In this document: piece after piece, positions 6,643 through 13,820 of the stretch
Layout: each line of letters opens with the position of its first letter
How positions within the stretch are numbered: the first letter of the stretch is position 1
NCBI GenBank assembly: GCA_022837245.1
Contig: JALHHX010000019.1
Location: forward strand, 1-23,020
Length of the DNA: 23,020 bases
Reading direction: 5' to 3'
Origin: Lentisphaerota bacterium
GTDB lineage: Bacteria; Verrucomicrobiota; Kiritimatiellia; RFP12; UBA3636
Notes under the pieces: generated by a model
Told to the model about the DNA's origin: nothing
The model's database searches: none
The model's input: the letters and a program-made list of their open reading frames with translations, nothing else
Program-made: the position numbers and the translations under genes

Positions 6643-8115
6643 GTGGAAGCACGCGCAAACAACACACCGGGAAACGCCGTGGAAATAACGGATCTTGAAA
6701 AATCGTTCGGCTCCGTGCGCGTGCTGAACGGCGTGTCGCTCACAATAAAAAGCAACTCGATTCTCGGACTCGCGGGCGGCAACGGCGCAGGAAAGTCGAC
6801 GCTCGCGAAGTGTGTCGCGGGACACCTTAAACACGAGGCGGGACGGATCGAGCGCAACGGCGTTGTCGCCATGGTGCCACAGGAGTTCATGCTCATACCG
6901 GAAATGAAGGTTTACGAGAACCTGTTCCTCGGACGTGAACTCCACCGCCACGGTCTCCTCGACAAGAAGGAGATGATCCGACGAAGCGCAGAAGCCCTGG
7001 CGAAACTCGAGAGCGACGTACACCCAGAGGACGAGGTCGCCGGTCTGAACGTCGCGCGCAGACAAATGGTCGAACTCGCAAAGTCAACCGTCTTCCCATC
7101 CTCCGTCATAATCATGGACGAGCCCACAACTGTGCTCAACCGCGATGAAACGGACGTCCTATTCACTCTCCTGCGCCGGTTCCGCGATGGCGGAGGCTCG
7201 GTGATCTACATCACACACCGGCTCTACGAGTTGCCCGAAATCTGCGACGAGATTTGCGTCATGCGCGACGGCGATATAGTTTTCCACGGCCCCGCCGGAG
7301 GCGTCACCCCACAAGAAGTGGCGCGGCTAATGGCAGGCAGGAGCCTCGATTCCCTTTTCCCAGGCAGAACAACCGTGTCGTCCAATGCAGAACCGATTAT
7401 GGAAATCGAAAACGTTTCGGCGGGGAATAAGGTGCGCGACGTGTCTTTCTCGCTGAACAGGGGCGAAATTCTGGGTCTGACAGGCCTGGCGGGCGCGGGG
7501 CGCACCGAACTTGCGGAAACAATATGCGGGATGCGCGGCAAAACCTCCGGGACAATCCGGATCGGCGGCGAGCCGCGCCGCATCCGTTCAATGCACGATG
7601 CGCATCGCGCCGGTATTTCATATCTTTCGGAGGACCGCCAGGGCACGGCACTGCTTCTCAAAAGCTCAGTAACAGACAACACGGTTTTGGCATCCCTGCC
7701 CTCTTATGCGAAACACGGAGTCATCGACCGCAAACAATGCGAGGCCACCGCAAAACGCTACGTTGAGGAGTTCCACACAAGAACCCCGGGCATCAACGCG
7801 CCCGTGAACACACTCAGCGGCGGCAATCAGCAAAAGGTCGCAATCGCGAAGGGGCTCGACGTCAAGCCGCGCGTTTTCATCTTCGACGAACCAACGCGCG
7901 GCGTGGACGTGGGAGCCCGCGCCGAAATCTACGGCTTCATGCAATCCCTGGCCGCGGATGGCATGTCGTGCATCCTGATATCATCAGACCTCGAAGAAGT
8001 CATTGGCAACTGCTCGCGCGCACTCGTCATGCGCGGTGGCGAACTCGCGGGAGAACTCCAAGGCGATGAACTCACTGAAGAAGAAATAATGTACCTTGCC
8101 ACTGGAATCAAATAA
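6643..8115 (+). CDS. Sugar ABC transporter ATP-binding protein (RbsA/MglA type, two ATPase domains)
   Basis: This 490-residue cytoplasmic ATPase energises import of a monosaccharide or related polyol. It has the duplicated architecture of the CUT2 (RbsA/MglA) family. Domain 1 has Walker A GGNGAGKST (residues 45-53; the second residue is usually Glu), a degenerate signature (LNVARRQMVELAKS) and Walker B IIMDEPTTVL. Domain 2 has the family's typical degenerate Walker A GLAGAGRTEL (about residue 280), signature LSGGNQQKVAIAKGL (about residue 391) and DEPTRGVDVGARAEIY. Translation appears to begin at the GTG at 6643; a second in-frame GTG at 6679 would shorten it by twelve residues. The permease starts two bases after its stop codon. 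The family assignment is firm, but the sugar cannot be inferred. Confidence 0.93.
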   Translation: MEARANNTPGNAVEITDLEKSFGSVRVLNGVSLTIKSNSILGLAGGNGAGKSTLAKCVAGHLKHEAGRIERNGVVAMVPQEFMLIPEMKVYENLFLGRELHRHGLLDKKEMIRRSAEALAKLESDVHPEDEVAGLNVARRQMVELAKSTVFPSSVIIMDEPTTVLNRDETDVLFTLLRRFRDGGGSVIYITHRLYELPEICDEICVMRDGDIVFHGPAGGVTPQEVARLMAGRSLDSLFPGRTTVSSNAEPIMEIENVSAGNKVRDVSFSLNRGEILGLTGLAGAGRTELAETICGMRGKTSGTIRIGGEPRRIRSMHDAHRAGISYLSEDRQGTALLLKSSVTDNTVLASLPSYAKHGVIDRKQCEATAKRYVEEFHTRTPGINAPVNTLSGGNQQKVAIAKGLDVKPRVFIFDEPTRGVDVGARAEIYGFMQSLAADGMSCILISSDLEEVIGNCSRALVMRGGELAGELQGDELTEEEIMYLATGIK

Positions 8116-8116
8116 C

Positions 8117-9109
8117 ATGCAATTGACAACCGCAAAACTAAAAAAGGCTGCCTCGGCGATCTCCGGCCCATATTTGGCGCTTGCCACATTGATGCTGGTA
8201 TGCTCCCTCACTAGCAATGTGTTCTTCTCCGCTTCGAACTTGCTTAACATCTCGCGACAAGTCTCATATAGCGGCATCATAGCGCTGGGGATGACGTTCG
8301 TGATCATCGCCGGAGGCATCGACCTTTCCGTGGGCTCGCTCTTCGCACTGGCAGGCGTGTCCGCCGCGGCTGCGATGCAGAACTGGTCCGCACCGTTTGC
8401 GGCCGCCACCGGGTTGTCTCCGGACGCCGCGGGCGTGCTAATCGGAGCAGTCGTCGCCATGGTGGCATCGCTCCTCGGCGCCGCCGCCAACGCGTTGATC
8501 GTAGTTTACGGCAGACTCCCGCCGTTCATAGCCACGCTCGGAACATTGTCGATCTTCCGCTCAATGGCGCTTTTCCTGGCGGATTCAGGCACACTTTCCG
8601 TCGCCAACGCCTCCCTCAATGCAGCCGGTGGCGCGGAGGTGCTGGGCGTCCCGCTCCCAGCAGTCATAATGCTGCTGCTCACCATGCTCTTTGAGCTAAT
8701 CCTCTCCAGGACCGTCTTCGGGCGCCACGTCTGCGCTCTCGGCTCAAGCGAACGCGTGGCGCGTTTCGCCGGGATACGTGCCGACTCCGTCAAGCTCGCC
8801 GCATACATAATACCAGGCTTCTGCATCGGCATCTGCTCGTTTCTGTTTCTAGCGCGCCTGGGCTCAATCAGCAGCTCAAACGCTGGTGTGTCGTACGAAC
8901 TCGACGCTATCGCTGCAGTAATAATCGGAGGCGCTTCCATGGCAGGCGGCCGCGGCACGCTACGCGGCACTCTCGCGGGCATTTTGATTCTCGGAGTGGT
9001 CTCCAACATCCTTGATCTCTGGGGAGTCTCCGCCAACCTGAAAGGCGTCGTCAAAGGTCTCGTAATAATTGTATCCGTACTCATTCAACGAAAGGAAAAA
9101 ACAACATGA
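8117..9109 (+). CDS. Sugar ABC transporter permease (RbsC type)
   Basis: This 330-residue inner-membrane protein is strongly hydrophobic, with several apparent membrane segments. It carries the RbsC/CUT2 hallmark GMTFVIIAGGIDLSVGS after the first helices, and later FGRHVCALGSSERVARFAGI (the loop that contacts the ATPase) and the AVIIGGASMAGGRGT block. It forms the translocation channel for the sugar delivered by the binding lipoprotein. I chose the ATG at 8117, one base after the ATPase stop codon, rather than the TTG at 8096 that would overlap the ATPase. Its stop overlaps the start of the binding-protein gene by four bases (ATGA), so the three transporter genes are clearly coupled. Confidence 0.93.
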   Translation: MQLTTAKLKKAASAISGPYLALATLMLVCSLTSNVFFSASNLLNISRQVSYSGIIALGMTFVIIAGGIDLSVGSLFALAGVSAAAAMQNWSAPFAAATGLSPDAAGVLIGAVVAMVASLLGAAANALIVVYGRLPPFIATLGTLSIFRSMALFLADSGTLSVANASLNAAGGAEVLGVPLPAVIMLLLTMLFELILSRTVFGRHVCALGSSERVARFAGIRADSVKLAAYIIPGFCIGICSFLFLARLGSISSSNAGVSYELDAIAAVIIGGASMAGGRGTLRGTLAGILILGVVSNILDLWGVSANLKGVVKGLVIIVSVLIQRKEKTT

Positions 9110-10077
9110 AGAAATCCGTACAAGCAACTATAGCCATGGCGATTTGCTGCGCCGCCCTCCTTCCGGGCTGCCGCAAAGACGAAAATCCCGCTGAAACGCC
9201 AGCGATCTACAAAATCGGCATATCGATCCCCAGCGCCGATCACGGCTGGACCGGCGGCGTCGTGTACCACGCAAACCAAGTCAAGAAAGAAATCGAAGAC
9301 GCCAATCCCGACATCCGGGTGATCGTCTCCACCGCAGCAACTTCTGGCGAACAAGTCGACCGCGTGGAGAACCTCCTCGTACAGAATATCGAAGCTCTAG
9401 TAATCCTGCCCTCCGAACCTGCCCCGCTCACGGGAGTGTGCAAGAAAGCAGTAGATGCCGGGGTCAAACTGATCGTAGTCGACCGGAATCTAGCCGAACC
9501 GGTACAGGATCTGGCGGTCGTCGGCGACAACCCGGGCTTCGGACGCGCGGCTGCGGAGGTTATTGCGAAAGAGCTTGGTGGCGAGGGCGAAATCGTTATA
9601 ATGGAAGGAGTTCAGTGCGATGTCAACACCCAGCGTGTAAAGGCCTTCGAAGAGGTAATGGCGCAATATCCCGGCATCAAGATAATCGACAAGGGCTCTT
9701 CCGACTGGAGCACGGAAAAAGGTCTATCGCTCATGGAGAACTTCCTGCAGAAACACCCCAAGATCGACGCCGTCTGGACTGGCGACGACGACGTCTCGAT
9801 CGGCGCACTCAAAGCCTATGAGGAATCGAAGCGCAGCGACGTAAAGGTGCTAATCGGTGGAGGCGGGAGCAAGGAGATTGTAAAGCGCATCATGGACAAA
9901 GACCCGCTCGTGCACATCACCGTGACATACCCGCCGGAAATGATCGCCGTTGCCGCGCGCGAGGCCGTCGGGATCGTCCGCGGCGGCGCGATCGAGCAAA
10001 GCACCATAATCGTGCCCGCGGAAGTGGTGGACGCCTCCAACGCCGAGCAGCACTACCACCCCGGTTCCGCTTATTGA
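9106..10077 (+). CDS. Sugar ABC transporter substrate-binding lipoprotein (RbsB-like)
   Basis: This 323-residue protein begins with a lipoprotein signal (MKKSVQATIAMAICCAALLP) ending in lipobox LPGC, with Cys at about residue 22. The rest is a periplasmic-binding-protein fold of the ribose-binding type (Peripla_BP_4). Blocks include YKIGISIPSADHGWTGGVVY, NIEALVILPSEPAPL, VDRNLAEPVQDLAVVGDNPG and KIDAVWTGDDDVSIGALKAY. It captures the sugar outside the inner membrane and presents it to the permease. Gene order ATPase-permease-binding protein with ATGA overlap indicates one operon. Ligand identity is not resolvable here. AAGGAAAA upstream serves as the ribosome-binding site. Confidence 0.92.
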   Translation: MKKSVQATIAMAICCAALLPGCRKDENPAETPAIYKIGISIPSADHGWTGGVVYHANQVKKEIEDANPDIRVIVSTAATSGEQVDRVENLLVQNIEALVILPSEPAPLTGVCKKAVDAGVKLIVVDRNLAEPVQDLAVVGDNPGFGRAAAEVIAKELGGEGEIVIMEGVQCDVNTQRVKAFEEVMAQYPGIKIIDKGSSDWSTEKGLSLMENFLQKHPKIDAVWTGDDDVSIGALKAYEESKRSDVKVLIGGGGSKEIVKRIMDKDPLVHITVTYPPEMIAVAAREAVGIVRGGAIEQSTIIVPAEVVDASNAEQHYHPGSAY

Positions 10078-11009
10078 TGGACTACGGGGCGCCATCAAAC
10101 TGGATTGTAAACGAGTCGTATTCAAACCCCGCGGGGCGCGAATACGACCTCTTCTACATCTACCCCACGCTCGTTTCCGATCCGGACAAGCCGCTGATGG
10201 ACATGTCTGATCCGAAGGTGGAGCTCAAGACGCTCGGCTTCGTGACGGCTCAAGTGGAGCTGTTCAAGGGCTCGCGCCAGTTCGCCCCGTACGTGCGCCA
10301 GCTCGAGTACCACCGCAGCATGGAATACCTGGGGGGCGACAAAAGCCTCGAGCCGCTCATGCAAGTTGGCATGGACGACGCCGTGGCGGCCTTCCGCCAC
10401 TACCTCTCGCATTGGAACAATGGGCGTCCGTACATCCTCTTCGGGCATAGCCAGGGATCAGTCAACCTGTACGAAACGATGAAGCGCTGCCCTGAAATCC
10501 GCGCGGACCGCGGGTTTGTGGCGGCGTATCTACTTGGCCTCCCCTTCATGACCGGGAAGAAGATCCTGGCCGACTTCGCCGGACGCGGCATCGCGCCCGC
10601 GCGCGGCGCCGACGACGTCTCAGTGATTATCGGATGGAACACGCAGTCGGCCGATGCCGTCAACCCGATCTACTCCATGCCAGGCGCGTACGTCATAAAC
10701 CCGCTCAACTGGCGCACCGACGAAACCCCGTCCCCGGCGTCTGAAAACATCGAATCCGTGTTTTACAAATACCGCGAGACGGACCCGCGCCGCCGCCACG
10801 TCCGCCGTACGAACCTCTGCGGCGCGGTCATTGACAAATCCAAGGGCGCGTTGATCGCTGACCTGCCTTCCAACAGCTACTGGGACGCGCATGAATTCGT
10901 TGGCAAGGGCGTATTCCACATGAACGACTTCTGGTTCTTCGCCGGCAATCTCATCGCAAACGTCGGCACCCGGTTGGCGAGCCGGCACGGCATCCCGTGC
11001 CGCCATTGA
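10077..11009 (+). CDS. DUF3089 alpha/beta-hydrolase protein
   Basis: This 310-residue protein resembles the DUF3089 family of alpha/beta hydrolases. The start (MDYGAPSNWIVN), EYDLFYIYPTLVS, and the block FRHYLSHWNNGRPYILFGHS followed by QGS fit the family. The nucleophile elbow is GHSQGS with Ser125. No signal peptide is visible, so it may act in the cytoplasm. The ATG shares one base with the stop of the binding-protein gene (TGATG), placing it in the sugar-uptake operon and suggesting hydrolysis of an ester or other conjugate of the imported compound; this role is inference. The family-like sequence ends near NVGTRLAS. The last residues (RHGIPCRH) are encoded by a REP-like palindrome and look like an acquired tail. 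Confidence 0.82.
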   Translation: MDYGAPSNWIVNESYSNPAGREYDLFYIYPTLVSDPDKPLMDMSDPKVELKTLGFVTAQVELFKGSRQFAPYVRQLEYHRSMEYLGGDKSLEPLMQVGMDDAVAAFRHYLSHWNNGRPYILFGHSQGSVNLYETMKRCPEIRADRGFVAAYLLGLPFMTGKKILADFAGRGIAPARGADDVSVIIGWNTQSADAVNPIYSMPGAYVINPLNWRTDETPSPASENIESVFYKYRETDPRRRHVRRTNLCGAVIDKSKGALIADLPSNSYWDAHEFVGKGVFHMNDFWFFAGNLIANVGTRLASRHGIPCRH

Positions 11010-11042
11010 TGATTTTGCATGCCGTGCCACTATTGATGATTA
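10983..11042 (+). repeat. REP-like palindrome and imperfect direct repeat upstream of the transposase
   Basis: CGGCACGG-CATC-CCGTGCCG (10983-11002) forms an 8-base-pair stem. It is followed by a second partial copy, giving imperfect direct repeats (CCGTGCC..ATTGATGATT) at 10995-11015 and 11022-11042. The core resembles the larger palindromes at 11131 and 12123. The stop codon of the DUF3089 gene lies in the first copy. Confidence 0.7.
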
Positions 11043-11046
11043 TGTA

Positions 11047-11829
11047 ATGAAAAAGCAGCGTCTCCAAGAGCCAGGGTCCATAGCCCCATCCATAGCCTCA
11101 CGGCATGCAAGCCCAGAACCCGAATCCATAGCCTCACGGCATGCCGTGAGGCTGCGGATGCAAGGCTGGGATTTCACCAGCCCCGTCTGGTACTTCCTGA
11201 CAATCTGCACCAAACGGATGCGCTCCGAATTTGGCACGGTGCTGAATGGCAATATGGTGCCTAACCAAGCCGGCAAAGTGGCGGCGCGCTTCTGGCATGA
11301 GATACCACAGCACTTCCCCCGGGCTATCGTCGACGAGTGCGTGGTGATGCCCAACCACGTGCACGGACTGCTGCAGCTCACGGCGGACGACTGGCAGTTC
11401 CGCGGGCATAAAGAACGCCTTGAGTCTTTTGGAAAGCCCGTGGCAGGTTCCATCCCCACAATAATGCGTTCCTACAAGGCGGCGGTCTCGCGAGCAATAG
11501 GCCGTTCGGTGTGGCAAAGCCGCTTTTACGAGGTACGGGTCCGCGATGATGCAGCCTGCGAAAACATCAGGCGTTATATACAGCAAAATCCAGCTAATTT
11601 TTCAGTGGTTGAAGAATGTGGAGAACCGGAAAGCCTTGGGAACAAGGAGTTGCTCAAGCTATCTAAAGTGGGTTTTCTGGCCTCTCGCGGAGAGGACACT
11701 CCGCATGGGCGGCTGCCGGTCAAAAGCGGCGAGGCTGTGATCTCGGGCTTTCTCTCGACCATGGAACGCGCAGTGCTCAGGGCATGCCTCAAACACAAAC
11801 GGCCTGTCGACTGGGTAGCCAGCTATTGA
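11047..11829 (+). CDS. REP-associated tyrosine transposase (RAYT, Y1_Tnp), C-terminus disrupted
   Basis: This is a Y1/HUH transposase of the RAYT group, which nicks single-stranded DNA and is linked to dispersed REP palindromes. Evidence is the HUH motif in VVMPNHVHGLLQL (about residues 100-112) and the catalytic-Tyr region WQSRFYEVRVRDD followed by IRRYIQQNP. The domain begins at MQGWDFTSPVWYFLTICT. The ATG at 11047 gives 260 residues, but the first 33 are encoded by REP sequence, so GTG 11146 or ATG 11158 may be the true start. After the transposase domain, residues about 190-260 form an extra region (GEAVISGFLSTMERAVLRAC) resembling the start of a DprA-like nucleotide-binding domain. It ends at a TGA, and the apparent continuation lies in another frame at 11834. 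Confidence 0.85.
   Translation: MKKQRLQEPGSIAPSIASRHASPEPESIASRHAVRLRMQGWDFTSPVWYFLTICTKRMRSEFGTVLNGNMVPNQAGKVAARFWHEIPQHFPRAIVDECVVMPNHVHGLLQLTADDWQFRGHKERLESFGKPVAGSIPTIMRSYKAAVSRAIGRSVWQSRFYEVRVRDDAACENIRRYIQQNPANFSVVEECGEPESLGNKELLKLSKVGFLASRGEDTPHGRLPVKSGEAVISGFLSTMERAVLRACLKHKRPVDWVASY
11088..11152 (+). repeat. REP composite unit, left copy
   Basis: A half-unit TAGCCTCACGGCATGC (from 11093) is followed exactly 36 bases later by a full unit (from 11129) containing a perfect 22-base palindrome at 11131-11152 (GCCTCACGGCA and its reverse complement). The unit is matched by the right copy at 12084 and 12120 with the same 36-base spacing. It lies inside the open frame of the transposase N-terminus. 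Confidence 0.9.
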
Positions 11830-11833
11830 TTAC

Positions 11834-12070
11834 ATGGAACGCTCCTTCCGCGGCGGCGCGGGATGCCGCGCCGCCATGGAGGAAGGTCGTATGCTGGTGC
11901 TCTCGCCCTTTACCGGCCATGACGCCCCCAACGCCCGCCGCGCCGTCTGGTGCAACCTGTACGTCTTAGCGCATTGTGAACGCGTGGTGATCGGGCATCT
12001 CAACCCCGATGGCATGCTCGCGCGCGTCCTCTCCGAACTCGATCCCGAAAAAGAACTCGCATACTTGTGA
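11834..12070 (+). pseudogene. Out-of-frame remnant of the transposase C-terminal domain
   Basis: This 78-codon frame begins with ERSFRGGAGCRAAMEEGRML and continues LVLSPFTGHDAPNARRAVWC, then NLYVLAHCERVVIGHLNPDG, ending MLARVLSELDPEKELAYL. It reads like the second half of a Rossmann-type or DprA-like nucleotide-binding domain whose first half is the end of the transposase open frame (VISGFLSTMERAVLRACLKH and on to VDWVASY). The two parts are separated by a TGA and a change of frame within about five bases (11827-11834). I therefore treat it as the 3' part of a frameshifted fusion gene, although separate translation from the ATG at 11834 cannot be excluded. No clear ribosome-binding site precedes it. 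Confidence 0.55.
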
Positions 12071-12080
12071 ACGCCCCATT

Positions 12081-12142
12081 TGATAGCCTCACGGCATGCG
12101 GGGCCAGAGCCCGCATCCATAGCCTCACGGCATGCCGTGAGG
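12081..12142 (+). repeat. REP composite unit, right copy
   Basis: The half-unit TAGCCTCACGGCATGC (from 12084) and full unit (from 12120), 36 bases apart, mirror the left copy. The palindrome is 20 bases long (12123-12142, CCTCACGGCA and its reverse complement). It lies between the convergent transposase remnant and the DUF523 gene and supplies the last codons of the latter. As RNA it could also act as a hairpin terminator or stabiliser. Confidence 0.9.
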
Positions 12143-12553
12143 AACGTCGGGGAATTCGGCGGCGACGATTCTAGCCCAGATTCCGGGGGCTGTGCCGACG
12201 ACATTGCCGCATGCGTCGTAAAGCGGGCTTTCAAGGCCACAACTCGGGGAATTAGATTTGAGCACGAAGCAATCGACTCCATCCCTCTTCAGTTCCGCCA
12301 CTTTCGCCCGGCAGCATGCTTCGATTCGATCGGTGAAATCTTCGCGCGTCTGCCTGCCGAGAACGTGGATGGAGCCATCGTCCATACGCACTAGTTCGAT
12401 CGGCTCGCGTGGCACGCCAAGCCCGGCTTCGACCTCGGGGCAAAATGGCAGGTATTCAACATCTGCCGGAATTCCTCCGAAGTCGTGTTTTTTGTCGCGC
12501 CCGTCGTATCTGGTCTTGAAGCCCAGGAGGCACGAACTCGCGACCACCTTCAT
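12125..12553 (-). CDS. DUF523 family protein
   Basis: This 142-residue protein matches the DUF523 family: N-terminal SSCLLGFKTRYDGRDKKHD, then FCPEVEAGLGVPREPIELV, then DCFVLKSNSPSCGLESPLYD. The conserved cysteines (in SSCLLG, FCPE and SPSCG) suggest a metal or iron-sulfur site, but the family has no firmly established function. The start ATG at 12553 overlaps the stop of the upstream gene (ATGA), which supports it over a longer frame starting at 12595. The last five codons (PHGMP) and the stop fall inside the REP palindrome at 12123-12142, so the native C-terminus appears to have been replaced or shortened. The membership call is good. Confidence 0.87.
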   Translation of the reverse strand: MKVVASSCLLGFKTRYDGRDKKHDFGGIPADVEYLPFCPEVEAGLGVPREPIELVRMDDGSIHVLGRQTREDFTDRIEACCRAKVAELKRDGVDCFVLKSNSPSCGLESPLYDACGNVVGTAPGIWARIVAAEFPDVPHGMP

Positions 12554-13245
12554 CTGGAGCGTTCCGCAGCCTTGCGCATAATGAGCATTCCGCAACCAGT
12601 ATCACGGGCTGTGGCGCTAACGACTGCCACTGCGTCGCCACGCGTGAAGATAGCGGATGTAAGGCGTTCCGCCCCGGGGGTAACAGAATTCCAGCCGGCA
12701 TCCTCCATCTCCCCCACGACGAGCTGCATGGCGATGGCGTCCTGGTAAGTGCTCTGACCAATGCAGATCCCCGTCGCAGTTTCAGAATTGAACGCAGAAA
12801 ATCCGGGGGTGAACCCCTGAGGCTGCGGGATGTCGCGGAAGCCCCATTCTGGCTTGTCCGCGAGAGCGAAATCCGTGGCAGACGTCACGAGCAGCGCAGA
12901 GGCGCGATCCTCTTCCTCGGCGGGCATTAGAACGAGCAGCGCATTGCCGTACGACTTCGGTAGACGGATCATCGCGCCTTCGCGCATTTCACAAGGGTCC
13001 GCGCCGAGCCGTGGCAGTAGACGGGCGCCGATGTCGCGGGCATTTTCTGCGAACGCGTATACTCCAATCCGGGCTTGCGCGCCGTTGATTTCGACCGGAG
13101 AATCGTAGACAAGCTTCCCTCCCACGGAATCGAGCAAAATCGCGGGATCGGACGGCAACTTCATGAACACGCGTGCGCCTGCGGCGAGCATGAAGAGCAT
13201 CGCGAGGGCGAGACACGCCATGATTATACTCTTCTTTGGATTCAT
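12550..13245 (-). CDS. Membrane-anchored protein of unknown function
   Basis: I do not recognise this 231-residue protein. It has a short basic N-terminus followed by a hydrophobic segment (IIMACLALAMLFMLAAGA, about residues 7-24), so it is either anchored in the inner membrane or secreted. The remainder is soluble-looking, with mixed alpha/beta character and short runs such as LLDSVGGKLVYDSPVEING and IRLPKSYGNALLVLMPAEEE. It also has a Ser/Thr-rich segment (FNSETATGICIGQSTYQDAI) and a C-terminus ending CGMLIMRKAAERSR. The ATG at 13245 overlaps the TGA of the TadE-like gene by one base, and its stop overlaps the DUF523 start by four bases, so it belongs to a tightly coupled operon. A role with the TadE-like protein at the envelope is possible but unsupported. 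Confidence 0.7.
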   Translation of the reverse strand: MNPKKSIIMACLALAMLFMLAAGARVFMKLPSDPAILLDSVGGKLVYDSPVEINGAQARIGVYAFAENARDIGARLLPRLGADPCEMREGAMIRLPKSYGNALLVLMPAEEEDRASALLVTSATDFALADKPEWGFRDIPQPQGFTPGFSAFNSETATGICIGQSTYQDAIAMQLVVGEMEDAGWNSVTPGAERLTSAIFTRGDAVAVVSATARDTGCGMLIMRKAAERSR

Positions 13246-13784
13246 CAATAAAGCCCTCCCGTTTTAGGCATCCAGACTTCGTTGCGGATCGTGATCTCGG
13301 CCGGCAGGCCCATTATATCCTGAAGCACGGGCGGCACTTCGATCGATTCGGAGTCGTCAGACGATACAAAGCCGAAAGAGGATTGCGCGAGCGCTCCGGT
13401 GTCAACTTTGACGATGTCGTCATAAAACATGGGGGCGCCATCCGCGCGTTCCGTGCCGCTCCAGTCGCCACCCGGGGCAGTGGCGGAAGTGATGTGAGCG
13501 CGCAGTCCGTAGAAATTGCCTTGGTCGGCGCGGTCGTCCTTCGTGTACGCCATGCCGTCGGGCCCGTCGTCCCAATCCTCGATAGGAGTGAACGACGAGG
13601 CAATGGCGTTCCCAATTGAATCGCCGATTGCGTCGCCGGAGGCGCGTGTGAGGGAATCGGTGTCGATGATCTGCAACTGGCCCAGGAAAACCACCAGTGC
13701 CGTCAGGAGGATTATCCCGAAGAGCCCGACGACAAACTCGATCATGGCCTGTCCGCTGTTCCTAGTGGGTTCTGTGATTTTCAT
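13245..13784 (-). CDS. TadE-like pilus assembly / pseudopilin-like protein
   Basis: This 179-residue protein has a short N-terminal region ending in GQAMIEFVVGLFGIILL, the TadE-like signature of a hydrophobic helix preceded by G-x-A-x-x-E-F. It then has a mainly polar extracytoplasmic domain. TadE-type proteins are minor pilins or assembly factors of tight-adherence pili or type II-like systems. No other tad gene is present in this window, so it may serve a different envelope structure. The ATG at 13784 has AGGGA about eight bases upstream. It follows the leucine-rich-repeat gene by 36 bases and overlaps the next gene by one base. The polar domain contains Asp-rich stretches (IEDWDDGPDGMAYTKDDRAD). 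Confidence 0.72.
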   Translation of the reverse strand: MKITEPTRNSGQAMIEFVVGLFGIILLTALVVFLGQLQIIDTDSLTRASGDAIGDSIGNAIASSFTPIEDWDDGPDGMAYTKDDRADQGNFYGLRAHITSATAPGGDWSGTERADGAPMFYDDIVKVDTGALAQSSFGFVSSDDSESIEVPPVLQDIMGLPAEITIRNEVWMPKTGGLY

Positions 13785-13820
13785 ATTTTGTTCCCTATCC
13801 GGGGATTCGCCGCCGATGCG

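Noticed and set aside
8096..8116. TTG start for the permease overlapping the ATPase gene
   Set aside because: The ATG at 8117 directly after the ATPase stop gives the expected permease N-terminus; the extra residues are merely the ATPase tail read in another frame.
11088..12142. CRISPR array suspected from repeated TAGCCTCACGGCATGC
   Set aside because: There are only paired units around one transposase, with palindromes and no regular repeat-spacer series or cas genes.
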